DNA of 64,000 nt from Pelatocladus maniniholoensis HA4357-MV3 (lineage in GTDB: Bacteria; Cyanobacteriota; Cyanobacteriia; Cyanobacteriales; Nostocaceae): NCBI GenBank assembly GCA_019359115.1, contig JAHHHW010000077.1, positions 1 through 64,000 on the forward strand, given 5' to 3'. The position numbers and the translations under genes are program-made. Shown one piece after another: positions 51,412 through 60,705 of the stretch. The notes beneath the pieces were generated by a model that worked only from the letters and a program-made list of their open reading frames with translations, made no database searches and was not told the DNA's origin. How positions within the stretch are numbered: position 1 is the stretch's first letter; each line of letters opens with the position of its first letter.

Positions 51412-53337
51412 TTACTTGCGCTGAAGATACTGGAGAATACCACGGGCGATCGCCTCCGCCATTTGATTTTGGTAAGATGCACTTCTTAACTTAGCCATAT
51501 CTTGGCGACCAGTCATATAACCTGTTTCTACTAAAATTGAGGGCATAGAACTTTTCCGCAAAACATAAAATCTGGCTTTTCGTACTCCTCTGTCTCTGAC
51601 GTTTACACTTTGCAAAATGCTCCTGTGGACAATTCGTGCCAAACTTAAACCAGTATCGTAATAATACGTCTCCAAGCCACTGACATCCGGACGACCTGCA
51701 CCAGCTGAATTGGCGTGGATACTGACAAATACATCAGCATTAGCACGTTCAGCCATTTGTACTCGACCTGGAAGAGTCACGAAGTAGTCAGAACTCCGCG
51801 TTAATACAACTTGCACACCATTTTGTTGCAAAACCTCTGCTATTTTTTTGCTAATAGGTAGAATAATATCCTTTTCTCTTGCTCCACCAATACCAACTGC
51901 TCCGGAATCTTTACCACCATGTCCTGGATCTATAAGCACTACCACTCTTCCCTTGACGCGACGTGACGGCGTGGGTTGGGGTCGATTAACTGGGATTTCT
52001 GATAAAGGTTGCGGGTTCGGTCGTGGTAAGGGAGGTAAAACAACGTTCGATGTAACTCGATTTGATGATCGTCGTAAATCTAGAGCTAAAAGCCGACGAC
52101 TTGGTTTGTTAAGTTCGCCAATTTGTACTCCTGCTGCGGGCTGAACAAAGATTACAACAGTATTAGGGTTTTGCTGTTGTAGGCGTACCCGTAAAATTGG
52201 GCTATTAGCATTGAACTTTGGCCCTTTGACCTTAGAACCCAAACGAGCATTGGGAATAGTGATGCGGAAAAGTGAGGAGGATCTATCCCAGCCAGCATTA
52301 CCAGATAAAGATTGATCACCTTTAATAATTAATTGGGTGTTATTATCAGCTAATTCTACGGATTCAATTGTAACTGGCTCATTATTATTATCATTATCAG
52401 AATTACGAGACTCAGAATTACTGGAGTCAGAATTACGAGACAAGTTAAGGGATAGTGATGGTTTTTGTTGATTGCCAAAAGAAATATTAGAGTTGTTACC
52501 CTTGGGCAATTTACTGATCCTAGCATTGGGCAAAATTATCAAACCGTCGGCGCTACTTACACTTGCTCGCCAATCGGGGCTATTTTTGTTTACCCGCATT
52601 GTCAATCGGACTGTGGGTGGTGTGGTTTCTAGTTCCGAGAGTTGGATATTGCTGACGCCATAGCGGTTAATTGGTAAATTGCGCTGTTCCAGATTCGGTG
52701 AGATAGTGGCGCTAGAGATATCCATGTAAATGTTTGTGCGATCGCCACTACGTTTTACCTTCACCTCTGGATTTCCACCACTGGTGCGAACAAAAAATCC
52801 ATCTCCTGTGACGCGTAAATTTTCAATTTTAGTCGCACCTGCTGTGGCTTTAGCTACTGTCTCTCTATTATTGGATGAGGTACGAGGTTCAGTTTTGACC
52901 ACACTGTAAATATTTCTGTTAGGCGAGGTAGCAATTTCCTCCCGTTTTGGCTTGGGTAATTGCACCCGCCAACGATTGGCGCTAATACCCTCAAATTTTA
53001 CCTGTTTGGGGTCGAGGGTATAACCAGGAGTCAGTTCGATTACCACTCTTGTGGTTTGGGGATCAAACTGACCGATGCGGACAGCACGAATCGCTCCACC
53101 TACTGACTGAACAAGCTGTGGACGTCCAAATTTAATTCCAGGTAAATCAATTACTAATCGTGTAGGATTGAAAACAAGTTGGGCTGTGGGTTGTACAGCA
53201 CCGTCGGTGTTGATTTCTAAGCGATTTTGATTGCTATCAAAACGCCAAGATTCTAGATTCGCTGCATCAGCAGGCGACAACAATAAAACAGAGGAGATAC
53301 TTAAGACGGTACTAGGTATCAACCAGTGTAGTTTCAC
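51412..53337 (-). CDS. N-acetylmuramoyl-L-alanine amidase, AMIN-Amidase_3 (AmiC type), paralogue
   Basis: 641-residue paralogue of the next gene with the same order of parts: signal peptide ([17 protein letters not shown]), AMIN domains (first about 26-125, RLVIDLPGIKFGRPQLVQSVGG), an Asn/Ser-rich linker near 305-325 (SSNSESRNSDNDNNNE), and Amidase_3 with DPGHGGKDSGAVG, EKDIILP, SIHANS and ILVETGYM. Starts GTG with AGGAGAAA. The two copies differ most in the linkers. Together they correspond to the amiC1/amiC2 pair next to hetZ in Anabaena, which is needed for filament communication and differentiation. Confidence 0.93.
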   Translation of the reverse strand: MKLHWLIPSTVLSISSVLLLSPADAANLESWRFDSNQNRLEINTDGAVQPTAQLVFNPTRLVIDLPGIKFGRPQLVQSVGGAIRAVRIGQFDPQTTRVVIELTPGYTLDPKQVKFEGISANRWRVQLPKPKREEIATSPNRNIYSVVKTEPRTSSNNRETVAKATAGATKIENLRVTGDGFFVRTSGGNPEVKVKRSGDRTNIYMDISSATISPNLEQRNLPINRYGVSNIQLSELETTPPTVRLTMRVNKNSPDWRASVSSADGLIILPNARISKLPKGNNSNISFGNQQKPSLSLNLSRNSDSSNSESRNSDNDNNNEPVTIESVELADNNTQLIIKGDQSLSGNAGWDRSSSLFRITIPNARLGSKVKGPKFNANSPILRVRLQQQNPNTVVIFVQPAAGVQIGELNKPSRRLLALDLRRSSNRVTSNVVLPPLPRPNPQPLSEIPVNRPQPTPSRRVKGRVVVLIDPGHGGKDSGAVGIGGAREKDIILPISKKIAEVLQQNGVQVVLTRSSDYFVTLPGRVQMAERANADVFVSIHANSAGAGRPDVSGLETYYYDTGLSLARIVHRSILQSVNVRDRGVRKARFYVLRKSSMPSILVETGYMTGRQDMAKLRSASYQNQMAEAIARGILQYLQRK

Positions 53338-54349
53338 AGTGCTTTCTCCTGAGTCACATTTATGATAGATAATTGGGGATTGCCAAATAAGAAATTATCC
53401 AATCGCAGGTGATAAGGGGGAATAAATTTTATTAGGTGCAGGAGTTGGATAATTGATTTTTTGAAGTTCCCTTAACTGAATAATCTTCAGATTTGATGAG
53501 TAAGTTAAGTAGCAAACTGCTGGTTATATAGGCTGATAAGTTGGTAAAACAGAGAAATTCTTTTTCCCCAATGTTTCAATAGTTGGCATTTCATGTATAA
53601 TTTTTCTCACTTACTTCATTTCATTTGTCAGAGTTGGCACTACTGCCAAAATATGTCGCCGCGTATATTATTTTGGACTTAGATAAAGTGGCAAATAATG
53701 GCGTAATATCTTAGCATTTTACCTACTTTTACTGTGCCTTTATGGCAGTAAATTTTCATCTACAAAGCACCAAGTTAAATCAGCACAATAAATGATAAGT
53801 TTAACAATAGCAGTCAATCCCAACTATATACACTTGTGTTGCACAAAGATTTTTTGAATTTTTCGGTTGTTGGTAGTTGAACCAGTTTCCTTAATAAGGT
53901 AGCCAAATTTAGAGACGCCATTTATAACGTCTACACAAAAGCCAAAAGTACTGTTGCTGTGAGCATTCCTTCTTATGTAATTTGGGATATTGATTTTTTG
54001 GCTCATTACCAGCAACCAAATATCAGCTTTTCTAAATTGTCTAAATTGATGGATCAAGACTATTAAGTGATGCTTCTGTCTTGCGTATGACACCAAATCT
54101 CTCAAATTAATTATTGATAAATGATAATCTCGCAATTTATGCAACTTAAATGTATGGCTATTTAGTAATTAAGAAAGCTCCTAAAAATCATAACTAGAAG
54201 TGACGGATTGTGCAGCATAGAAGTTTCCTCTCTTCATGAAAACTTCTAAACATTTGCAGTAGCCACAGTTATCAGTTATTAATACTGTTCACTGATAACT
54301 GTTTACTGATTTAACCAGTTTACTTGCAGGCTTCTACAATGAAGTCTAA
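53338..54349. other. Long intergenic stretch upstream of the amidase genes
   Basis: About 1.0 kb with low coding potential. The longest open frame (53824-54144, minus strand) has no recognisable similarity or ribosome site. Partial hairpins include AGAGACG...CGTCTAC (about 53910-53936). It probably holds the promoter of the amidase unit and some decayed repeat material. Confidence 0.45.
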
Positions 54350-54552
54350 GAGGATGTTTGAAAAGTCTAAATTGTTACTCGCCTGAGCGATGTTCGCCCT
54401 GCGCGGCTACACGAGACAAAACCCGCCGATGCGATTTTAAAACCTTTAATTTTCCATTAGTCCGCCTGCGCGGACTTCCTTTCAGGAAGCCGCTACGTGT
54501 CACGCTTGTGTAGTAGCGAATTATATTCGCCCAATACTTTTCAAACATCCTC
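54350..54552. mobile_element. MITE with perfect 17-bp terminal inverted repeats and TAA target duplication
   Basis: GAGGATGTTTGAAAAGT at 54350-54366 is repeated perfectly inverted at 54536-54552, and TAA flanks both sides (54347-54349 and 54553-54555). The 203-base body has no open frame but has internal palindromes such as AGTCCGCCTGCGCGGACT. A TAA duplication fits the TNA target of IS5-type (IS1031-group) transposases, so such an element probably moved it. It sits 27 bases downstream of the antiporter stop. Confidence 0.88.
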
Positions 54553-54579
54553 TAATAGCTTAAAAAAGCAATTGAGTAT

Positions 54580-56055
54580 TTACTTAGCTTCTTGAGAATT
54601 TGAATTTGCTTCTAGATTTTCACTATTAGAGGAATTTATTGCTAACGAAGTTCCAGAGGAAGCATCTAGAAGTAAATCATTGGAGTCTGGTGATCCTAAT
54701 GTTGGTTCTGGGAAAACGAACCGCAACACAGGAGGGGCTAAAAAGGTTGTGATGATCACCATCATGATAATTGCTGCTTCTAGTGGTTTCGAGAGAATAT
54801 TAATACTCGAACCAATACCAAGAAACACCAATCCGACTTCGCCACGAGGAATCATTCCCACACCAATAGCCAAGCGATTGATTTGAGGTTGACCAAATAT
54901 GCTAAAGCCTGTAATAACTTTACCGAGAATGGCTACTATAATCAGGAAACTAGCCATCATCAAACCTTCTCGATTGGTAGGAACTGCTGGGTTTAAAACA
55001 CTCAAGTCAGTTTTTGCACCTACAGTCACAAAGAAAATTGGCACTAACATATCAGCGATTGGAACGATTTGCTTTTGGAGTTCTTTACGTTTATCTGTTT
55101 CTTCCAAAACTAAACCAGCTGCAAAAGCTCCTAAAATAGCTTCTAATTGGATGACATCAGCAATATATGCCATTACAAAAGCGAAAATAAACGCTGGTAT
55201 GACCAGTTCACCACGTGTTTTGAGTTTATCAACGATCGCCACAAAACTTTTGTTGAAAATGTTACCAAGAGCGATCGCACCCAAAAGAAAACCACTAGCA
55301 CTGATAATTAAATAAACTACTTTGCCAACATCAACAGCACCATCTTTGGCAAGACTTGCTACTACCGCCAGAACAATAATTCCTAGTACGTCATCTATGA
55401 CAGCTGCACCAAGAATAATCTGTCCTTCTTTGGAATTCAGACGCCCCAATTCTGACAAAACTTTGGAAGTAATACCAATACTAGTAGCAGTGAGTGCCGC
55501 TCCAGCAAAAATTGCTGGTACTGCGGGGATACCAAACAAAATCATCAAACCTGCTGTACCAGCAGTAAAAGGTACGACTACCCCTACCACTGCTACAATA
55601 GCCGCTTGAATACCCACGGACATCAAATCTTTTAAATTTGACTCCAAACCAATTTCAAACAGCAAGATAATTACACCCAGTTCTGCTAAAACAGAAATTA
55701 CTTCCGACTGAGTAAGAAACACACTTTCTGCTGCATTAGGAGTCAAACCAGCAGTGGTTTTCAGAAACGAGATGATTAAAGAACCTGAACTATCTGCGCC
55801 TGTTTCTGGAAATACTAACAGATGCAAAACAGATACACCCACCACTACACCACCTACGAGTTCACCTAAAACAGGTGGTAAACCAAAGCGGTTAGATAAT
55901 TCTCCACCAAGTTTACTAGCAAAGTATACTACTACCAAACTCAGCAGTACTGCTGCCACTACCAGCGAACTATCAGCTGTTTCGCCTGTGTTTGCGAGTA
56001 AGGGTAACGAGAAGTTGATTGAGCTTATAAACTGCATTGATTCTGTGCAAATCAT
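54580..56055 (-). CDS. Cation:proton antiporter, CPA2 family
   Basis: 491-residue membrane protein with about 12-13 helices. A CPA2 signature is the paired aspartates in GAAVIDDVLGIIVLA; other marks are GLPPVLGELVGGVVVG, GVIILLFEIGLESNL, LTATSIGITSKVLSELG and GVGMIPRGEVGLVFLGIG. It resembles NhaS3/NapA-type Na+/H+ antiporters of cyanobacteria and would control Na+ or K+ and pH at the plasma or thylakoid membrane. The C-terminus is a soluble Ser/Asn-rich tail. Start ATG at 56055. Confidence 0.88.
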   Translation of the reverse strand: MICTESMQFISSINFSLPLLANTGETADSSLVVAAVLLSLVVVYFASKLGGELSNRFGLPPVLGELVGGVVVGVSVLHLLVFPETGADSSGSLIISFLKTTAGLTPNAAESVFLTQSEVISVLAELGVIILLFEIGLESNLKDLMSVGIQAAIVAVVGVVVPFTAGTAGLMILFGIPAVPAIFAGAALTATSIGITSKVLSELGRLNSKEGQIILGAAVIDDVLGIIVLAVVASLAKDGAVDVGKVVYLIISASGFLLGAIALGNIFNKSFVAIVDKLKTRGELVIPAFIFAFVMAYIADVIQLEAILGAFAAGLVLEETDKRKELQKQIVPIADMLVPIFFVTVGAKTDLSVLNPAVPTNREGLMMASFLIIVAILGKVITGFSIFGQPQINRLAIGVGMIPRGEVGLVFLGIGSSINILSKPLEAAIIMMVIITTFLAPPVLRFVFPEPTLGSPDSNDLLLDASSGTSLAINSSNSENLEANSNSQEAK

Positions 56056-56141
56056 TCTTTACTAATGTATATGTTGTTAGTTGTTCGTTGCTTGTTATTT
56101 GGAGAATCCATCATCAACCACCAACCGTCAACAAATAACTA

Positions 56142-56549
56142 TTACCCCTTCGACAATTGTAGAAGACGCTGCCAATGTAACTCTGACACTGGGACTACAG
56201 ATAGTCTTGGAAGACGCACCAAATCAAAATCTGCAAAGCTGCTATCTTGTTTAATTTGTCTTAGAGTAATCGGTTGAGGCACTCTTTGAACAGCTCGCAA
56301 ATCTACAACTACTCGTTTAACATCATTTAATTTTGGATCAGCGTAAGGTTGACTGGTTACTTCTGCTACACCGATAATTTGCCGCTCCTTGCCAGTGTGA
56401 TAAATTAATGCCAAATCACCAATGTTCATTGTCCGTAGATGCTTTAGGGCTAGGGCGTTTTTAACTCCATTCCAAACTGTACTGCCATTGTGTTCTAAAT
56501 CTGAGTAGGAATATTCTTCCGGCTCAGTTTTGAGTAACCAATACGCCAT
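56142..56549 (-). CDS. EVE-domain protein
   Basis: 135-residue PUA-like EVE domain: start AYWLLKTEPEEYSYSDL, then VWNGVKNALALKHLRTMNIGDLALIYHTG, a core VVGVAEVTSQPY-like strand, and late LVRLPRLSVVPVSELHW. EVE domains bind modified bases; in eukaryotes (THYN1) and in bacterial modified-DNA restriction systems they read methylated or hypermodified cytosine. Stand-alone copies are common in bacteria; the role here is not known. It lies 86 bases upstream of the antiporter on the same strand. Confidence 0.9.
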   Translation of the reverse strand: MAYWLLKTEPEEYSYSDLEHNGSTVWNGVKNALALKHLRTMNIGDLALIYHTGKERQIIGVAEVTSQPYADPKLNDVKRVVVDLRAVQRVPQPITLRQIKQDSSFADFDLVRLPRLSVVPVSELHWQRLLQLSKG

Positions 56550-56585
56550 GAAAGCATCTCCAACAGTTCATCTACTAATAATGTA

Positions 56586-56952
56586 TTAGGGGACACGACG
56601 AAGTAAGAGTATTGCATCTACCTCCGCAGTTTTTTCTTGCAAGTCTAAATCTCGGTAGATTTCCAAACTTTCAGTTAAAAATTGAGTTGCGATCGCCTCT
56701 GCATCTGGCTGATTTTGTTGGGTACGTTTCAGGTAAATTTCGCCCAACAACATACGTGCAGATGCTTCCAGTTTTCGGCAGTGATACTCTTGAAATATTT
56801 GCAGACATTCTTGTGCTATTTCTTCGCTACGGTTAAGGTTTTCGAGAGCTTTTATTTCTAGATAACCACGAGCTATATCGAGAGATTCCTCAGCTTTATC
56901 TACTGTTTTTCCTAGTTCATCAAGATAGGGCCAATACGCGAAAAGACTAGAG
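56586..56952 (-). pseudogene. 3' remnant of a TPR protein
   Basis: On the minus strand an open stretch without a start codon reads YWPYLDELGKTVDKAEESLD, YLEIKALENLNRSEEIAQEC, RMLLGEIYLKRTQQNQPDAEA and SLEIYRDLDLQEKTAEVDA, ending RRVP and TAA at 56586-56588. The helical, alanine/leucine-rich pattern is that of TPR-type repeats at the C-terminus of large NTPase-TPR proteins. It is cut off where the transposase remnant begins, so the 5' part is lost. Confidence 0.72.
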
Positions 56953-56954
56953 AT

Positions 56955-57357
56955 AGATCAACAACTCGTACTGTCGAAGTTTTCCATGATGTCAATGGAG
57001 TTGACCCAGAATAGACGGGAATACAATCTTTAATTAGGGTCGAAAGAATTGGCACAAGGAAGGGTAAGAAATATCATGAGATTGTTTGTTACATTAGCAG
57101 TTTGATTTGCACAGCCAAGGAGTTTGCCCTCGGTATTCGCGGTCATTGGGGTATCGAGAATTGCCTTCATTGGGTAAAAGATGTTGTTTTGAAAGAAGAT
57201 AGTTCAACAATCCGTCTCGGTAACGCTCCCGCAAATCTTTCCATTATTTAGAGCGATCGCACTCAATATACTTCGCCGAAATGGTCATACTTCCATCACA
57301 ATTGCCCAAAGATTTATCTCTCATGATATTGACAAACTCCTTCACCTTGTGGAGTGA
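56955..57357 (+). pseudogene. ISAs1-family transposase remnant
   Basis: On the plus strand the reading TVEVFHDVNGVDP, RVERIGTRKGKKYHEIVCYI, CTAKEFALGIRGHWGIENCLHW and VLKEDSSTIRLGNAPANLSI matches the C-terminal part of ISAs1/H-repeat transposases (conserved RGHWGIEN-LHW). It carries an in-frame TAG (57012-57014), and a frame break near 57246-57251 after which IALNILRRNGHTSI continues. The 5' half is missing, so the element is dead. Confidence 0.82.
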
Positions 57358-57459
57358 AACAGCCCTGCTTAGGAGAGGGGAGAGCGGCGACGCTCGAACC
57401 TTACCCGACTACTCCCCATCGACTCTACCAAAACTATCATGTTAGTGCATTCTCTAAAG

Positions 57460-60400
57460 CTAGAGAGCTTGAAACGAATCAATAAATCGAGCTAATTCTG
57501 TTTTTTCAATCTCAAACTTATCAGGAGTACTAGAAGCACAAAGTAGATTGGTTGCCGCTTTATCATTAAAATTTTCATTCAGAAAGGTATTGATACGGCA
57601 TAAGTAGATGCGATCATAAGCGGTAATTGTGTATAACGCTTCATAGAATGTACCACTATTTGCTTGATTGATATCCACTTCAGTACGCTTTATTTGAAGA
57701 TTACCTTTCTTCCAACCCTTATTTTCAAAAACATAGCTCATCACTTCTTCATAGGACTGAAGTGCCTCTTGTTTTGACTGAGGAATAGTTGCAAAATCAT
57801 CGTTCCAGGAAGATAACACGTACTTTTGATCACCAAACTGTGCGTTTTGCGAAAAATGTCCACTACCTTTTGATGTCCGAGTATATGGTTTCGGAAATTG
57901 ATATGAAGCAAATTGACGTTTAGTATTAGTTGCAGTTATTACGCCATTCTCCCATTCTTCCGAGCTTCTATCGATTGATATATTATAATTATTTATTGCA
58001 GTTATTACGAATCCCGCGACAAATGGAACTAGTAAAACTCCACATCCAAAAAGAACAATAACTTTGGGGAAATTATTTGCTTTCTCAATACCACGTTTTA
58101 ATAGGTTTGATATTTCTTTGATTTTGTTATCCGTGATGTTGCACCAACTATCAAGAACTAGTTGCATCAATCTCTTATGAGACCGATTATATGTGTATAT
58201 TATTGGCAATAAATTGCAAACAGTTTTTCGATCACTTCCCTTCGTAATCGTAGTTAACAAGGGTATTAATTGACCAAGATAGAAGTTGGAATCTATCGGC
58301 TTAGTAGCAATATAACTTATCTCTACTGAAGATATTTCTCGAGTGGATTTACCCTCCAATTCTCTAATTCTACGTTCCTCATACTGATCTAGCTCACAGG
58401 CAAAACATAGTAATGCTTGCACCGCCATCTGTTGAGCTATTGCGTAGGTGTCATCCTTGAGCCAGGATAACATGGTATTTTCGACAGCAGTATTCGGGCG
58501 ATTTTTAGCATCTATCCAGATTTGATATCGAAGACCTTTTACCTCAACTTCATTATCACCATTTTTAAGTTCTTTGCGTTGATTTAGATAAAGTCTAGTG
58601 AATTCTTCTATAATTATTCCACGTTCCTCAATTGTAAGTTTTGAAACAAACTCTTTTAATTGTTCTTCAATGTCATTCAAGGATTGAATTATCATCATCC
58701 TAATTGCAATTAATACACATTGACGAACATATTTAGTTTCTTGATTGAAAAATATTTCTAAACGTTGAAAACATTTAGTTTCTTGATTGAAAAATATTTC
58801 TAAACGTTGAAATGCTTTTTGAATTGTGAGTTGTTTAGTTCCTGCCTTGTATTGGATCTTTCCATAAGTTAAGGTTACAGTACCTAATAGAGATTGCTGT
58901 GGAGTTATTTTTTGTTTATCTTCATGTGCTAGAAAATTATGTTCATTAAAGTTTTGCCACTTTTGTAATATTCTCAAAACCTCATCAGGTTGAGCTTGAT
59001 AAGTCAGTGCCAAACCCGAACTAATTCCCCAAGATAAATATCCATCAGCACGTTGTGCAATTTCGCACAGTATACTCTCTAGCTGATTAAGATGTAATTG
59101 AATTACTATAGGTAAAGTATGCTCAGAGAGGCGCTCAAGTACAAGCTGATTCGGATCATCGACTAGCTCTTTTAATAACTTATATAGTTCTTGGTGTAAC
59201 TCGTTGGGTTGGTCATACAAAGCAGCATAACTCACAGTTAGAGCAATTGTTGCTCGAATATAGTCGTAAGGATTTTTACTTTTCTGCTCATCTCTATCAG
59301 AGAATAAATTCTGAATTTGACTAACAAAACGAGCATCTTTCTGCCAATTCTGTAAGATCTTAAAGAGTTTCTGATCATTTTCTGCATTTTGTATTACTGT
59401 ATTTCCTTGCTCGTTACTAGAAGTACGCCACAATGCCATTGATCGTGCTGCAACAGCTTGTATCTGAATTTGATCATTTGCTGCTAAATTGATTAAAGTA
59501 TCTTCAACTGCATCGCTAGAGATTGAGCCAATCTCGCTGATTGTCTCACCTATAACTCTACGTAGCTGATTGCGTCGTGCTGCGGAACCATATAATTCTC
59601 GTGCAAAATACTTAACTGAATTTTCTACAAGAGATGAAAGGACTGGTAGCACAGCAAGAATTCGTCTACCATAGTTATTCCACGCTTCCTTGAGCAGCAT
59701 TTGGCGATGTTTTGGAAACCGAATTTCAACTTTAGTGCCTTGAGATTTTGTTTCAACGAAATTAAAAAAATTACGAAGATTATTTAAGTCACAATAGTCA
59801 AAAGCACGCAGGGAAGGGTCGCCTTTCTGCCAAGTGCTTTGAACCACTTGCTCTAAAGCAGCAAAAAACTGATCATCAAATAAACCATCGAAAAAACACA
59901 ATCCTAGTGCGAGTAATTGCTCACGAGGATTTAACTGATGATAGTACCAGTTACTAAGCGACTCTTCGTCTTCCTGAGTGAATTTATTTATTAAATCTTG
60001 AGAATCAGCTATCTCTTCGATAGATAATTCGTAGCAAAATGCTCTTCTTGTATTTGAATGCACTTGCCAGCTATCAAAAGGTAAATCTGTACTAACTATA
60101 ACGTAATGCCGATCACAGGCAACTGATTGAATTCGAGATAAATCATAGCCAATATTTTGAGGTGAAACTTGCGTCAAGATAAAAACTGTAGTTTTTTCAG
60201 CTTTTTGGAGTTCTAAATCAATACTTTGTGGCTCTGAACTGCGATACCACTCTTTTACTGGTAATGGGTTATTTGAAGTGGATTGTTTATTACTAAAACA
60301 CCATGCTAAATGTCTAGCGAGAGCTGCTTTATCTATGTTGAAATCTCCACCCAACACCAATAGCCTTTGTTGACTAATGCGCTCGATGAGGCTGGGTATA

Positions 60401-60549
60401 ATCCTTAGACTTGTAAATTTTGGTGGCTTATACTGATCAAGGTTTGGCTCAAAAAAGTCAGGTTTCTGCTGTGCTATGGTTTGATGAATATCTCCAATAG
60501 TGAAATTACCACCAACCCAATTACCATCAACAGCTTTATTCTCGGTCAT
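57460..60549 (-). CDS. STAND-like repeat protein with degenerate P-loop and C-terminal membrane segment
   Basis: 1029-residue protein of uncertain function. Near the N-terminus VGGNFTIGDIHQTI is followed by a P-loop-like strand LLVLGGDFNIDKAALARHL (about 62-80), where the usual GxxxxGK[ST] is lost. A Walker B-like VFILTQVSP and a winged-helix-like segment (WYYHQLNPREQLLALGL) follow. Residues about 300-820 are helical repeats of HEAT/ARM character (DQIQIQAVAARSMALW; YAIAQQMAVQALLCFA). A membrane helix VIVLFGCGVLLVPFVAGFVI is near 827-850, and about 180 residues with beta character lie beyond it. ATG 60549 has an AAGGAGAG site. It is 156 bases downstream of a small membrane protein gene, with which it likely forms a unit. 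Confidence 0.7.
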   Translation of the reverse strand: MTENKAVDGNWVGGNFTIGDIHQTIAQQKPDFFEPNLDQYKPPKFTSLRIIPSLIERISQQRLLVLGGDFNIDKAALARHLAWCFSNKQSTSNNPLPVKEWYRSSEPQSIDLELQKAEKTTVFILTQVSPQNIGYDLSRIQSVACDRHYVIVSTDLPFDSWQVHSNTRRAFCYELSIEEIADSQDLINKFTQEDEESLSNWYYHQLNPREQLLALGLCFFDGLFDDQFFAALEQVVQSTWQKGDPSLRAFDYCDLNNLRNFFNFVETKSQGTKVEIRFPKHRQMLLKEAWNNYGRRILAVLPVLSSLVENSVKYFARELYGSAARRNQLRRVIGETISEIGSISSDAVEDTLINLAANDQIQIQAVAARSMALWRTSSNEQGNTVIQNAENDQKLFKILQNWQKDARFVSQIQNLFSDRDEQKSKNPYDYIRATIALTVSYAALYDQPNELHQELYKLLKELVDDPNQLVLERLSEHTLPIVIQLHLNQLESILCEIAQRADGYLSWGISSGLALTYQAQPDEVLRILQKWQNFNEHNFLAHEDKQKITPQQSLLGTVTLTYGKIQYKAGTKQLTIQKAFQRLEIFFNQETKCFQRLEIFFNQETKYVRQCVLIAIRMMIIQSLNDIEEQLKEFVSKLTIEERGIIIEEFTRLYLNQRKELKNGDNEVEVKGLRYQIWIDAKNRPNTAVENTMLSWLKDDTYAIAQQMAVQALLCFACELDQYEERRIRELEGKSTREISSVEISYIATKPIDSNFYLGQLIPLLTTITKGSDRKTVCNLLPIIYTYNRSHKRLMQLVLDSWCNITDNKIKEISNLLKRGIEKANNFPKVIVLFGCGVLLVPFVAGFVITAINNYNISIDRSSEEWENGVITATNTKRQFASYQFPKPYTRTSKGSGHFSQNAQFGDQKYVLSSWNDDFATIPQSKQEALQSYEEVMSYVFENKGWKKGNLQIKRTEVDINQANSGTFYEALYTITAYDRIYLCRINTFLNENFNDKAATNLLCASSTPDKFEIEKTELARFIDSFQAL
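58731..58812. repeat. 42-bp in-frame tandem duplication inside the STAND-like gene
   Basis: Two copies (58731-58772 and 58773-58812) are identical over about 40 bases and encode FQRLEIFFNQETK twice in a row. The near identity at the DNA level suggests a very recent duplication or an assembly artefact. It adds 14 residues without breaking the frame. Confidence 0.92.
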
Positions 60550-60705
60550 TCTTCTAGCTCTCCTTTCAAGAGTAGGTTTTTTAGAATCTCGAAAATAGTT
60601 GAGAAAATTCTTAATTGTTTAATGTGGTTTGGTCCTTTCAGGATTTAAGCATCGGCTGAAATAGTCAAAAAATGACCAAATACAAAATCCCTACCCTTGA
60701 AAGTT

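Noticed and set aside
53824-54144. 106-residue minus-strand open frame
   Set aside because: No ribosome-binding site, no recognisable family, and it crosses a partial hairpin repeat; treated as non-coding.
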